Source: Eopsaltria australis
Lineage: Eukaryota; Chordata; Aves; Passeriformes; Petroicidae
Direction: 5' to 3'
Assembly: GCA_034509425.1 (NCBI GenBank)
Contig: JAVTVJ010000143.1
Coordinates: 3,597,001 to 3,661,000, forward strand
Length of the DNA stretch: 64,000 nt
Part shown: positions 1 to 14,500 of the stretch, in pieces
Position numbering within the stretch: the first letter of the stretch is position 1
How the letters are laid out: the number at the start of each line of letters is the position of its first letter
Notes under the pieces: generated by a model
The model's database searches: none
Told to the model about the DNA's origin: nothing
The model's input: only the letters and a program-made list of their open reading frames with translations
Program-made: the position numbers and the translations under genes

Positions 1-2338
1 GAGGGCAGAACAGTAGGCTCTGAGGAAAACAGCAATAACATGTTTTGATTTTAAAACTTCCAATCAAAACTATGCTAAGCTGATTCTGATGTCAGTAATA
101 ATGCCTAAGTAAATTCTCTTCTCTTCAGGGTTCCTGGACTTTCCCTTTGGCACAGTTTATGTTGTTTATTTTTCCTTATTTCAAAGGACCTGGGCTCCTG
201 TTGAGAAGTGATGGAATAATCTGTGGCCGGCACCTGACATGTTGAGGGAGCAGCCCCTAAAGGAGCTTGCCTGGGAGAGAGATTGTGAAATAACGCAGTA
301 ACATGTTTGCAGTAGTACGCCTCTTTTTTTGTTATTGCTCTTTTCCCTTGTTGAATTTCTCTTGAGATAATTAACTGAGAAATCCATTGAAGCTACTGAA
401 ATGAGTGTTAATCACTACAGAGGTATTTACATCTGGAATTAGTATTGATAGTGGTTACTTACAAAGATGGTACTTTCACTGATTGGGACAATGGGAGGGA
501 TTTGATCTACTTTCTAGTGGTTTAAAAATCCCAATCAAAAATTATCCTCTGACTTTAATAATGCACTAGTTTCACTTCTTCACAGTAAGTTGGTATGGAG
601 CTTGCATTACCCACAAGCTAGTGTTTCTCATAACTGTGTAAGTTGATTTAAGCTAATTTTTAAGAGCAGGTGTGTTAAACCCTGCTTTAAAGTTTACTAA
701 TACTTTTAGTACAAAATAATTTTTTTGGTTTCCTAATCATTTAATACTTGCATGGGATGTTAGATAAATATCAATACTGCAATTGAATAAATCTGTACAT
801 TGCCTGCTTGATTTTGTTTGAATCCCATATCTTTATAAACAAAAAGCTATGTAATCTTGGGCCAGTTAGGAATGTTACAATTTCTGAAAAAAGGTTAAGC
901 AGAGTAAGGTGATCAGTATGTAGTGGTTAAAGCAACAATTAAAACACTCAAAGCAATTAAAATGTCTCCATAGTGAATATACCAAGCTTTACAATATTTA
1001 GGCTGAAAATCTTGCTAGTGTAAACATTGTGCACTCAAAGGTTTTGCTAGATCCTTGAGGTTGTTTCTGTTTCCAAACTGCTCAAGTACTAAATTTGGCA
1101 CAGTGCTGTTCTAAGTAGCTGTAGTGTGCATGCTGAATCAATTTTAACTTGGAAATAAGTGCGTAAATGCTGCCTCTTAGTTGTAAAACAATTAGATATT
1201 TCTATTCTAATTTTATGAGGTGTTTTGAGTGTATGACAACAGCATAGTTGGGTTTTTGCCTTCAAGCTTGCTCCTGTATACAGCTTACAGTTTACAGATG
1301 TGTCCTTGCTAAATTAATACTATTCACTGAAATTCTCTGCCTTAACATGTCGTCACACCTGACGTTGCTAATGCACAACAGTAACTAATATATTTAATTA
1401 ATCTTTCACATTTGGAAAATATTTGCTAAAGGACCAAAATGAGTGTTTCTTTTTTTCTTTCTTTCTTTAAGAGTGCTGCTCAAAACTGCTGCTTTCAATT
1501 GCAAAGAAAGGAAACCTTTTCTTACTGTGCTCTAGTATCTCTGGTATCTCTTTTCAGTCCACTTAAAATCTGTGTTCATATAAGTCCAGCTAATACTGTG
1601 TCAGAGGTCAAATGTCATTTAAAAGCCCTGTTTCCAGGGCTGGAGGGAAATGAATTGTTTGTATTGAGCTTAATGAGAGGTGAAAACAAGAATTTATTGG
1701 ATATACTGTAGACTGAAATACTCTTTTCTGATAGCACAGTTGTCTCAGTAACAGCTGTTCACAAGTTATCTTAGAGAAACAGAATTAATACAGAGGTGCC
1801 AAAGCATTTTATAGGACAGGGTGAAGTTGTTAATTCTTACAGATCTGTTACAGCCTTTTACAGTGTTTTCAGTGGTTGGGTCCACTGCCCTTGACATGTT
1901 TGTGTAACACATCTTGGCCTTTGATGTTCCTCCTCTCTCAAGTTTGTGGAGGCAGGGACAATTAGTGTAGTGTTGAAATTAGCTCCTGCACTCTGAATTG
2001 TGCTGCCTGCAAGCTAAAATTCTCTTAATTACTCTACTTTCGTAGGTGTTTTCTTCAGTAGTGGGGGTGGTACTTCAGTGCAGTTATCCTCTGTCCACTT
2101 ACTCTTCACCCAGTTTGATTAATTGCTGAGCAAACTGTTCTGAATCTCTGACTCAATGCATAGATTAAAAACAAAGAATGGGAAAAGCAGATTTAGTAAA
2201 TTGGAAACCAAAGTTTATAACTTTTTCTTTAATGCAAATTACCATGTTCCTTTCATGTAAGTAAAACCCTGCCTAATTCTTACCTTTGGATGTTAGAATA
2301 ATCACTACTGCTAATATACTGCTATTCTTCTTACACAG
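1..2338 (+). other. PPP6R3: PPP6R3 5' intron (partial)
   Basis: This AT-rich stretch ends in a splice acceptor (pyrimidine-rich tract, then ACACAG at 2333-2338) directly before the exon carrying the PPP6R3 start codon. It is therefore read as the end of an intron that separates upstream non-coding exon(s) from the first coding exon. I see no other exon, repeat or RNA gene in it. The small ORFs here have no recognisable homology and no codon structure, and there is no CpG-rich promoter. Confidence 0.75.
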
Positions 2339-2571
2339 ACCAGCATGTTTTGGAAATTTGATCTCCATTCGTCATCGCACATAGATACGCTTCTAGAGAG
2401 AGAAGATGTAACACTGAAGGAATTGATGGATGAAGAGGATGTTCTACAGGAGTGCAAGGCTCAGAATCGCAAACTTATAGAGTTTCTGCTGAAGTCAGAA
2501 TGTTTGGAAGACTTAGTTTCATTTATTATTGAAGAGCCACCTCAAGACATGGATGAAAAAATTCGATATAA
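2339..2571 (+). CDS. PPP6R3: PPP6R3 coding exon 1 (start codon)
   Basis: The exon has six 5'-UTR bases (ACCAGC), then ATG at 2345. It encodes residues 1-75 and the first two bases of Lys76. The donor GTAGGA overlaps what would otherwise read as an AAG TAG stop, so an ORF scan wrongly ends here. The sequence opens the SAPS domain with a Glu/Asp-rich helix ([19 protein letters not shown]). Confidence 0.96.
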
Positions 2572-5500
2572 GTAGGAAAACTTTTGGGGTTGGGGAGATT
2601 TGGAAAGTGGAAAGAGGACTGAATTAATCTGGTTAATCTGATAGTGTGAATCCCTGTGTACTAGTGTATAGTACAATATTGGTGTGTTTTAGATTAAGTC
2701 TGTTTTCAAGAGGCTTCATGGAACTTTTAAGTAAATCATTCTAATATATGCATAGTTTTCAAATGGAGGCTTCTTATCCACAAATGCTTCCAAAACCAGT
2801 TCATGTCTAAAGGAGTTGCCAAAAAAAGGTCCAATCAGATCTCGCTTTAAGAATCCCTTAGTTGTGATTAAGAAAATAGTTGAGTGGAAAACCCTTTTTA
2901 AGTAGTACAGTTCCATGGTTAGCTCTGTTTTGTTGACTTGTAAGATGTTTTGAAGATGCCTTTTAGAAGATTCCTGGTACTCCTCCGAAGAATGTCCTTA
3001 GGGTGTAAATGCTGATGTTTTCCTTTCTTGAAGTATGGCCATGACTTCTGGCTTGCTGAGAAGGTTCAAACTCAAAATCCATCTAGCAGTATAAAAGCAC
3101 TTCTACTGCTTTTGACCTATTTTAGTGTTGTCCATACAATAAATGGCTTTTTTCTTAAAATGGTGAGATAAAATAATGTGGAATAAGCTACACTCTTAGT
3201 TGCAGAACTTCACCATTTCTGGTTAACCAAGCCTCCTGTAAATGTTTCTAGTAGGGTTGGAAATTGAAGCAAATAAGAGGTCAGTACTTGAACAGATGGA
3301 TTTAAGAGTAGATCTTGAAATGAAAGCTTGCTCTTTCCTTTCTTGGCTTCCCTACTGGTGTTCTGTTTCTATGAAGATCAAAGTAGTGCACTTAAATGAA
3401 AACAGAGCTTATAGCCTGAATGTTTTATTACTTTGTGTTAGTTTGCTGTTAGTTAGTAGACAGTAGTATAGGCTTGAAAATTTGGTCAGATGCCTTACCA
3501 GGTTCTGAATTCAGAGCTGAAAGTATGAGAACTCTGAAGTGTGAATGATGGAGAATTTTTTCTTTTCCCTAGGTACCCAAACATATCGTGTGAGCTGCTT
3601 ACATCAGATGTCTCACAGATCAACGATAGGTTGGGAGAAGAAGAATCCTTACTCCTGAAACTGTACAGCTTCCTCTTAAATGAATCTCCTCTAAACCCTC
3701 TACTGGCCAGTTTCTTCAGCAAGGTGTTAAGTATTCTTATCAGCAGAAAACCAGAACAGGTAACTGTTTGCAAACTCACCCATTTAACAAGTGCTCTGAT
3801 AAAGTTGTAGTACTCAGTAATTCTGCTTTAAGACTACATGGTTGAGGGATAGCAGCAGAGGCAAAAGAGAGCATTCAGGTTCCATACTAGCTGAAGACAC
3901 CTTTTAATTATGCCCAGGATTAAAAAATACTCTTGGATGAGTAGGATGCATTTGATTCGAATTTGCCTGAGCTATTTATGCAGTCAGTGTGTGAGTGCCA
4001 GCCTTTTGGCTTAGCTTGACTCAGTGTTTTATATTATTATATTTACATTTATTGCTGTTAAAAGCAAATATAAATTACTTGAATTAGTGATAGTGAGTCT
4101 GACTTGGTGTGAAGAATTATTTAGAACAGGGAGAGAAACATTTGAAGTCCTTGCTCAGAAATGCTCTTGTACTCAGTGCATGTGGCCCAATACTGCAAAA
4201 CAGCTGCAATGACTTGACTCTCAAACCTGAGATGATGCTTGTACTAAGAGTTTTGCTGTGTTGAGCTTTGCCCACTAAGCAGAGATGAGACTGATTCATA
4301 TCAAAAAGAAACCCTGACTCTGTGTTGGATTATAAGTAGGTTATGGTCAGCAAGTTGGGTGTGAGGAGGCCCAGGACACAGTGCATGTAATATGGATCTG
4401 CCCTGTGCCACTTTTACTGTTTTCTGCCTGTGTTTTATTTTATCTTGTCTCGTACTGCAGACTTTAAGTGGCAGAATTGTTTAAGAAGTTCTTATCTATT
4501 TTGTCAGTTTGGTAGGAGAGTGAAATTAAAAGTGATTGGTGTAATTTATAATGTAAAATACATGATACAAATATAAGCTTACCTTTCAATTTCCAGATTG
4601 TGGATTTTTTAAAGAGGAAGCATGATTTTGTAGACCTCATTATTAAGCACATAGGGACCTCTGCTATCATGGACTTGTTGCTCAGGCTACTGACTTGCAT
4701 AGAACCTCCACAGCCCCGGCAAGAAGTGCTAAATGTAAGTAAAATGTCTCAGAACTTGTGTCGGACATGTGTGAACTCTAAACTGCCTTAACTTCTGCTG
4801 GCTTTACTAAGTTTATTTCTTAAATGTGCTAAAATTAGATGTGTGGGGTTTTGTTTGTTTGTGGGTTTTTTTTTTTTTGGTTGGTTTTGTTTTTTTCTTT
4901 TCTGAGCTGCCAATACTTTTCCAGTGAAACTCCTGTGCTGCTTTTAGGACAACTTAGAACCTTAGTGGCTGTCTGTTCCCTGGTTCTTTAGTATCTAACT
5001 TATACAATGTAGATGCAATTAAAAAATTGTTTTGGACCTTACCAAACACACTTTTGGAATCAAAGTTTGTTGAAATTAACCTAAGGTTTTCTTTTTTATT
5101 GTGGCTCAGAAACACTAATTTTACTTTTTTTTTCTGAAGTATTGTTAATCCTTATTTGGAAGTATTGACAGTATGACTTATGGCAGTTGTCAAAAGGCTA
5201 CTTTCAATTTTGTGAATTCATTTAATTAATTCGCTTGGGAAAAATTCATATTAACATCCACAAACGTTTTTACAGTGGCTAAATGAGGAAAGAATTATCC
5301 AGCGGCTTGTGGAAATAGTACACCCATCTCAAGATGAAGATGTAAGTATTGGTCTGACATTCTCCTGGGTCTGTGTGTTCAGCTGTACAGCATGGTGTTA
5401 GAACTTTTAGTTTTACTGTTTTCTGCTTGTTTTTTTCAGTAAGCTGATTTCAGTATTCAGGTGTGGTTATTTGAGGGAGGGTGTGTGGTTTTGTTCACCT

Positions 5501-8500
5501 CCCTGCCCTCCTTTTTGAGATCTGTATCCCAGGCCTTAGGCATACCTGGAGTCGTTGGAAGATTCAGCTCTCATATTTTGCCACCTTAACATTGGAAATA
5601 GATTCTTGCCTCGTGCTTCCAGGGTTTTTTTTTTTGTTTTGTTAAGGTTAGTTATGGCATAAGCTATTGCCTGAATGTTTTTTGGGTAGGAGAGCTCTTG
5701 TCCATGTTGAAGCTTTCACGTTTTTTAACTGAAGAATGAAAGTCCAACATGTTATTACTCTTCAGTGAAAAGTGCTGTTTTTCTGTTTCAGAGGCATTCA
5801 AACGCATCACAGTCACTCTGTGAAATTATTCGTCTAAGCAGAGACCAGATGTTACAAGTACAGAACAGTTCAGAACCAGATCCACTGCTTGCAAGTTTAG
5901 AGAAGTAAGTTGCTTTGAATTTTTGATTTTATTCTCATTTCATAAGAAACTAGTTTTTAACTTTTGACCTTGAAAACCTTCAGAAATGGCAAGCTCTGCT
6001 TTTCAGGTGAATTTTCTTGACTACCCATCTTTTGTTTGTGTAATGAAAAATAACTTTGCAATTAAGCAGAGCACACCTGTAGGATTTTCTAGTGGGGAAT
6101 GTGGGAGAGGAGTATTAAAGTATTTCCTGTGCTGCCCAATTGAATGTAATCTTACATGTGAAGGTCAGCTTGATACTGTGCAGGCTAAATATGGGGGACT
6201 TTGGCTGTGTCCTGTTGCTTGTTGTAAGTTAATCTAAGTGTCTGTTTCTGCCAGAAAAGATTCTGTATTCCCTTCTCCCTTTTTTATGTGGGCAAATGGT
6301 AGTTTTTTCTGCTAACAGCTATATCCTGAAGTGGTGTCATCTGATGCCAATGCTTTCCTTTTCAGACAAGAAATCATAGAGCAACTTCTGTCTAATATTT
6401 TTCATAAAGAAAAAAATGAATCTGCAATAGTCAGTGCAATCCAAATCCTGTTGACCTTACTTGAGACAAGACGACAGACGTAAGTGTTGTTATTTCACTT
6501 GGTTTATGCCTGCAGTAGCAAATGCCTTCCTTGTACTTGTGACCAAACCATTCCTGTGGCCTGTTGTAGCTGAAGGAGTAAAAATGCAAATCAAGTGATT
6601 GTGGTTGGCATTACTACACTTTCACTAAATGACTGGTCTTTCTGCAGCTTTTTCTAGAAGCTAGTGTAAGTACCAGTTGGCAGTTCAGACTAGCTACATT
6701 TCATCACTTTGTTCCTGGATACAAGGAATGGAGTAAAGATGTATAGTGCAATGACTGAATATTGACTTTTTAAAAGTTATTTGTAATGTTATTACAACTT
6801 CATTTGGAGAAACTGCTGAACAGATCTCTCTGGTGCATTCAGCTTACACTGTTCAGCTTAAAGAGCTTAAATGAGGCTCTTTATCTGCTTCAGTAAAGCA
6901 AATAAAAAATTAAGTTTTAATCTCAAAACTATTTTGAGCGTCTCAAGCACAATAAACCTAGAAATACTAGGGCTAGTGTTTGGGAAAATATTTTATTCAA
7001 CCATTATGTCAGACTTAATTTTTATGTATGTGTAACTATGTTTTTGCGTTTTTTGCCTCTTTGTTATTTTTGCATCCTTTCAGAACTGTTACATACCTCA
7101 GAGATGTTTTACAACTGGTTTTGGTACTAATTATCACATTTTGCTTATGTGCATTTTAGATTTGAAGGCCATATAGAGATCTGTCCTCCAGGCATGAGCA
7201 ATTCCACATATTCTGTCAACAAAAGTGTTTTAGAAGCCATAAAAGCACGACTTCCATCCTTCCATGAGCTCCTACTTGAGCCTCCAAAAGTAAGTGAAAT
7301 CTTGTGTTACCAAATTAATTGAAGCAAGACTCACCACAGGTCTGTTTTAGCCAGATTATAATAACAAACAAAACCCAGTCTGACAACTTCCAGGCAAGTG
7401 CCCAGGCTACTTCCTAGCCTGTTGTGAGCTTGGCTCAGGCAAACAGTAATAATGAACAGCAATGTTTTGTGCTTTTCCAGCACAAACTTTGTTTAATTAG
7501 CAAAGTAACCTTGGGGGAAATACTTCTTTCTGAAAGCAAGGAAAAGAGATTTGCTATATATTCTCAAGAGAGGTCCTATTTTCTGCTTGGAAATCCAGTC
7601 TGGGTGGAAAACGTGGGCTATAGCTGCTGCAGTTGTTTGGAACTTTGGAATGGCCCATGTGATCTCCCAGGACCCAAGTAGACCAGCTCCATGACACATC
7701 CCTGCACTCTAGGCATGTTAAATTCCTTGGACTTTTTAACTGATTTAAGCAGCTTACCTATGTCATCCTCTTGCAAAAGATAAAAAATAAAGTATAAATA
7801 GGGGGTTTATCTGTGGTCCATTTGTATTTTCTACTCATGTTTTCACTGGCAGAATTTCAGATGGAGCACTGCATCCTGAACTGGGGGCTGCAGATTTTAA
7901 CAGAGAAATGAACATGAAATTTTTTTAAAGTATAGGAAGTTAGGGTTGCTGAGGCATTATAATGTATTTAAACTGTCCACCTGGCTGTTCTGTGTATATT
8001 GTAGTAAAGTAGAATATAGCTGGATTAATGAGTGAGAATAATTTCTGAGGAACTGTTTCCTAATTCCTTTCAAGGCTGAGTAGACTTCATCTACTTTGGG
8101 ATCCTCTCTGTAGTTGGCAGTCATTTTTTACAGAGTTGTTGCTTTCTCGTGACTGGTTTTAGTGCTTCCTGTCTGCGGAATTAAAATAAGCTACAGTGCT
8201 ACAGTATTTGGAATTAAAAATAGGGTTTTTTTGCAGGATGAAGGCAAGACGTGCACAAGGACTACATGTATCTATTTTTAAGCACTACTCAGTCATTGTA
8301 TGTAGTAATGATAATCTAATTTTTTTAAAAGATACTTTTATGGGTTTATGAGTTAAACTTTTTTCTTTCCCAGAAAAGCGTCATGAAGACAACCTGGGGT
8401 GTACTGGATCCACCTGTGGGAAACACACGTTTAAATGTGATTAGATTAATATCTAGCCTTTTACAGGCAAATACAAGCAGTGTCAATCAGGAGCTTATAG

Positions 8501-11500
8501 AACTTAACAGCATAGGAGTAATACTGGTAAGAACTTTATGCTGTCTTCTTTATTTTTATGGATTGCTGTTAAGATCTTGTCTGCTTTTTCTGACACTGCA
8601 GATAGTTTTCCAGCCTAACTTTTCAGCATCTTTGCCTTGTGATGTCTGTTGCTCAGTTTAAGAACTTCTAATGCTGGATTTTACTGTTAATCACTCTGTC
8701 TGAAGTCTGTTTTCCTCTGACCACTTGAATGGTTCTTATATGCTACACCTTCAAAAATACATGAAGTGGTTTTCTTAATAAGCTTACTTTCAACTGGATG
8801 TTCTCAATCTTTCAGCCATGTTCAAGGCTTCATTGCTATTTTCATGTTTTTCTGATGTTATTCCCTCAGAGCCTTTTTTCCTCACTGAATATATGGCCTA
8901 CAAAATGGTATCTCAGCAGTGTCCTGTAAGGGAACAGTTATTCTTGGTAGCTTGTACTCCTTTAAACCTCAAAGCAAGGTGGTGTACAACAAACTCAGTT
9001 ACCTAAGTCATTGCTCTTTGCTAATGTGAACATGTACTTTGAGTACTTCCCACCTCATACTTCCACTATAGCAGATGCATTCTCTTTGTTCAGGTTTACT
9101 CAAGAAATCCAAATGTTGGTTGACTAAAAAACAACTAGCAAATCATGTAGAAGTTAAGCTAGTTTCTGAATAACAGTATGTAAACTTCTAAGTTGGCAGT
9201 TGCAAGCTTAAAATGTAAATACCTTCTCTTCCCCGATTTTAGTCCAAAATCCCTTTTTCTTGTGACTTATACAGTATGATTGAAATGTTTTCATCTCAAA
9301 TTTTCTTCACAATTGGGTTTGCAGACAGGTACTAACTTTTATACAGATCAGCTACGGGGAAGTCAACTAAGTTTTTTGTAGATCCCTTTTCTAAGGGAGC
9401 ATATACACTGTGGATACTTGCACGTTCTTGTAAATAGATTATTTTGTAAACTAAGTTCAGTGAGGTTTGAACAGACCTTTCTGTTACAGGTTTTACGGAA
9501 GGAAAAAAGTAATTGTAGCCATAGAAATCTCAGTGCTTCATGCAGCACATGTTTTACTGTGCAGACTTGACTTAGGAAAAGTTATGGGAGATTTTCATTA
9601 GTTAAGGACAACTGAAGGTAGATTGAAGACATTTAGCTGTACTTTGAATGAGACTAAAATTGTTCAATACTGTTCCAAACACTGCACATATTTCCAGAAC
9701 TCATTACATTTTACCAGTGACAACAATAATTTGAATTTTGCAGTGAGTAGCCTAAAATAACTAGGCTTGGAAAATGTCTTTCCTGTATTTAAGAGAAAAA
9801 ATGGGGAGAAGCAGGAACTTGACTGAATGGATGCTGTTTGTTGTATGTCCAACTCAGTATTTGTCTTGTGCTTTGTTAATAAACTGCTTCTAGATTATCT
9901 GAGGATAAAATTAGTGGATGATGGGTTTGAAAAAAGTAGCTAAATTCCGTAAGGAATCTCGCTGAAGTGAGGAGCACATTTATAAAAGGGTATTATAGAT
10001 ACCAGGAAGGCTAAGTGAACTAAGGTCATAAATAATACTTTTGACTCTGGGACTTTGTGGGCTGCAGCTGGCAGAAGGAATGTAAGTGGGGGAGCATTGC
10101 TTCTCCCTATCTTCACAGTCTGAAAGGGCATTACTGGTGACCCCTTCAGTAAATCCAGTTACAGTTGCATTCCTGTTCTGATCCAGTAAAATATTCCTTG
10201 CGTTCAGATAATGGCAAGTACAAGAATTATTGGTTTTGTGGGTCACAGATTTTCTCTTGTACAATAATACTTAGTGTAAAACTTAAAGAATTTCATCAAG
10301 TGCAATCATTCAAATGATTAGGTGAGTGAGACTGTTGGTTATGTTTAATGAAAAGATCTTGGTTTGTGTAAACCTCGGTGAATTTGTTTTTCAGGACATG
10401 TTTTTTAAATATACGTGGAATAACTTTTTGCATACTCAAGTAGAAATCTGTATTGCATTGATTCTTGCAAGTCCTCTTGAAAACACAGAAAATGGCACAA
10501 TTACAGATCAGGATTCCGCTGGGGACAATCTCTTACTGAAACATGTAAGTTGTGTTTTGTGAGTCTCTAGAATTTTCCTGTTTCCATGCAGTTAATTTTA
10601 CATAAAATACATTCCAATTTTATTTCAAGTATAGGATGAAAAAGAATGTCTTTCTGGTTTTACTTAAAATGTTAGTTCAGGTGCTAAACCTGAAACTGCC
10701 ATAGAGTAGATGTTTTTTGTTGCCCCAAAGTGAGCACAGTGAAGAGCTGCAAGTATTTTTTTTCCTTGAAGTTCCTCCTGTTTTTAAGACTTGAAATTGC
10801 TATTTCAGTAGCTTTATGCTACTACAGCTCACAGTTCTGTAATTATAACCTACAAGTTGAGGTTATAGGCTGTGATCTGACTAATGCTTCTGTACTTCCA
10901 ATGCTTTAATGAAAGTATGTATCCTGAACCTGAAATTAATCATCTTGCAGACTTTAGTATCAACTGTAAAATGCATAGTGTTCCACTTTACTGCTACTAA
11001 GCATATTTTGCTTTTTTGACAGCTCTTCCTTAAGTGCCAATTAATAGAAAGAATACTTGAAGCGTGGGAGATGAATGAGAAGAAACAGTGAGTAATTAGT
11101 TTTCTCATTCCGTGCAACTGTCTAAATAAGACTTGAGTTGTGAAATGAGTGTATAACCAATTCAGAAGTGATCTAGCCAGTTCTAAAATAGCTTGTATGT
11201 TAATATTTGGGTTTAAGCTTTCTCTTGTACTTTTTGGTAGCATTCTAATACTTTTTCCTGTGACCATTTGAGAACACAAGAGTTGTCATTCTTACCGTGT
11301 CTAAGATACTACTATGATCTTTAAAGTTTGCCCATGTTGGAGTACAGAAACATACTGATAGTTTTGAGAGGACAGGAGACACTTCTCCCCAGTAAGCAGT
11401 TGAGAATTGTGAACATATCAAAGCATATCACATACTGTGGAGCATCAGATTCCTAAACAGTAAAAGTCAATTTCTCAGTAATAGAATACCTTCTAAAATT

Positions 11501-14500
11501 ATGTGTTTGAAGGGATGTAAGCTTCAAGTAGGTAACGTTGTCTGAAACAGTTTCTGTAGCAGGAGAAAAAGTCCTTAGTCATCACCTGAGGTGGTAAAAA
11601 GTTCTCTGAAGGTCCATACATAATTTGGCTCAGGAGATACTGAACAGTACATGTTAGTTCTTACCTGTCAAAATATTGAATTAACTAGCTGGTTTAATGG
11701 ACTGTTGAGAAAGTTCCACTCCCCGAAACATTCCTGTTCGTATCCTAAGTGAATCAGATATAAATGTATGGGTAATGTAAATGACCTGGAAATAAGGATG
11801 ATGAAGAGAGCAAGTAATAAGAAAAGGAAAGTACTAAATTTAACTGTAGAAAACATGCTCTCTTGAATGTCTTCCATTCTGTATCAGTTCTCCTGAGGTG
11901 TTAGAGCATTGCCAACTTTACTGGCAATTAGATTCTCACAGGAGAGAAATATGAAACGTTTTCTCTGTAACTCCAACCTAAACTTAAGTTTTACTTGAAT
12001 AAGACTGTTCTTAATCCAGTGCTTACCATATGAATGATTTAATTAAATATTTAGTCTGATGTTTGGGAATACTAATGAAGAAAATAGTGTTTCAGACCTT
12101 AGGTTGTGCTTTTATCTGGAAACAGACTTGTAATTATTTCACTCCTTTATCCAATTTTGTACAGGTATGGCTCCAACTGTAAAAGAGAAATCTTTTGAGG
12201 GTACTTTTAGCTTAGCTGTTTCAGGAAATGGGTATTTCTTTAGTCCTTTTGTATTCTATCACTTAACGTTACTTCAGGCAGGTCTAGAAGTTTAAGAGTG
12301 ACTGCCTTCTCCTGGTAAAAATCTAACATAGTGGAAGTTGTTTGTTTTGCTGGGATTAATAAGCATTTGGTAACAAAAGATACAGTTGTATTCCAGACTT
12401 TCTGGCTAGGCAACGACAAGTCAGTCTAGTTTGTCAAATAGAAGCACTCTGTGTCATATCCTCTATTAGAAACTGTAACCTTTGCTATCATCATGTGCTG
12501 CTTGTTTGAATGTGCTTGTTACCTAAGCAACCTGTAAACAGTGTGGTGGTTTATTCATGATATCTTGCATAGACATAATTTCAGTTACCTCACCTCGTAT
12601 GTTAGATGATGATGGTGGAAAATAAAATCATGTGATACGTGTTTACGTAACATGAGTTACTTCATGAGCTGCTGTCCCTTTACAATTATTTCAATTGTGG
12701 GAAGTTTGTCTAGCTGGGTAAGGGGGTCTTTCTTGGTTTTTGTTTAAAACACAAAATCTTAAAACTGATGCAGCAACAGTGTGGTTGGCTTAAAGCTAAA
12801 TACTAGAGAATCGGTTCAAGCTGGACCTCTCATGATTGCTGTTTGGTCAGATTTAGAATGGTTCCAACTGACAGAAGGTGTTCAGAACACTAGTCTAACA
12901 TCTGGTAATTCCTGTTTCTGCAAAGCAGTTCTGTGTGAAATATTTAAATGGCCTTATAATTTTAGCTTTGATGAGCATGTAAATCTCGTTCCTAAATTGC
13001 AGGAAAGCAATGACCCTAAGTTAAATAGGTATGCTAAATGTAGTGCTGAGAAGCCCTGAAATACTAAAGCATACTTGAGAATGCTATTCCCTTTTTATTA
13101 TGGGCTGAAAGCTCTGAGGGAATATTTGGTTTTTTGGAGTTTTGGAAAATAACTCTTGGCAACAGATATTTCCTAAAAACTCTGAATCTGTTGCTAATTC
13201 TGTCATTATTTTGCTAATGCTGTCCATTTTGCTTTCTATACACATGAACAAGCAATACAAACACTTGTCTGTCCTTCTTGGTGCTTGATATGCTTGTTCA
13301 GTTTCCTACACTGGCTCAATGAAGTCAAACCAGTTGATACCTTAAATTCTTTAGTACTTCTATGAACCTGTGTTTTTAGGATACAGCTCTAACTTAAGAA
13401 TCCCTGTTCTTTGTCTTGTGTAACATGTTGATTCCGTCAGTGTTCTATAACAACATACGGTGTCAGAGTTGCTCTGAGTGCGGCAGTTGAACTCTGTCTC
13501 TTGCAGGGCTGAAGGAGGAAGAAGGCACGGCTACATGGGTCACCTGACAAGGATAGCAAACTGCATTGTGCACAGTACAGATAAGGGGCCAAACAGCACA
13601 CAAGTCCAGCAGCTCATTAAAGGTATTCATTCATAGTCTTAACTTTATCTTCAGGGCTTTCATTATCAAATGTTGAGTAAATTAAGCAAACTTAAATTAG
13701 AAGGCAGCTGTTGGATTAAAGAAGAAAATAACTGAATTACTTCTAAAGCATTCAATTTAAAGCAGCCATCCTTAAACAAATGCTTAAGAATTTCCATTTC
13801 AAATAGTGTTAAAGCTCCCAGAAATAGATGCAAAGAGATGCTGACCTGCTTAATTTGGACTTGTTTGCTAGATTGAGTTACATTTATGGATTTAGGAGGA
13901 TGTATATGTTCTTACCAGTTTTTTTTTGGTATAGCAGAAAAAAATACTTAAAAATGAAGTGATGCTGCATTGTTGATAGTTTCTAATTGGTTTGGTTTTT
14001 TTGTTTCCTGTGCTAGAGCTTCCAGAGGAAGTCAGAGAGCGATGGGAAACATTCTGCACAAGCTCTTTAGGAGAAACCAACAAGAGGAATACAGTGGATC
14101 TGGTAAGTAGTGACGGGGAAGGTATGAAAATTGCTGCTGCTTTACTTGGACAGTTTCTTTTTGTCAGCAGAACTGTCAGTCTTCCAAAATCCAGTAAGGA
14201 GTCCCTCTAGTTGCTGAGCTATGGAATTGATAGTTCTTTAGTTTACTTTTCAACTGAAGCCATATCATTAAATATTTGTGCAGGCATAATGCAGATGATC
14301 AGCTTGTTATAGCTAACTGGCTCATTACATAGTGTAGCTAATCCTAGGCAATCTGCATGAAGGAGGATTTTTTTTCACCTCTTCAAGGTAGTGTCCTTGA
14401 AAACTCCTGTGTGCTTGAGAGTACAAACTTAAAGTGCAGGAGCTGGTGTTGATTGCTTTATCTACAGGATGTAAATGACCCAATACAAGTTTAACAGAAG

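Noticed and set aside
10881..11279. 132-codon minus-strand ORF
   Set aside because: It is antisense to PPP6R3 exon 10, with no homology I recognise and AT-rich random codon use.
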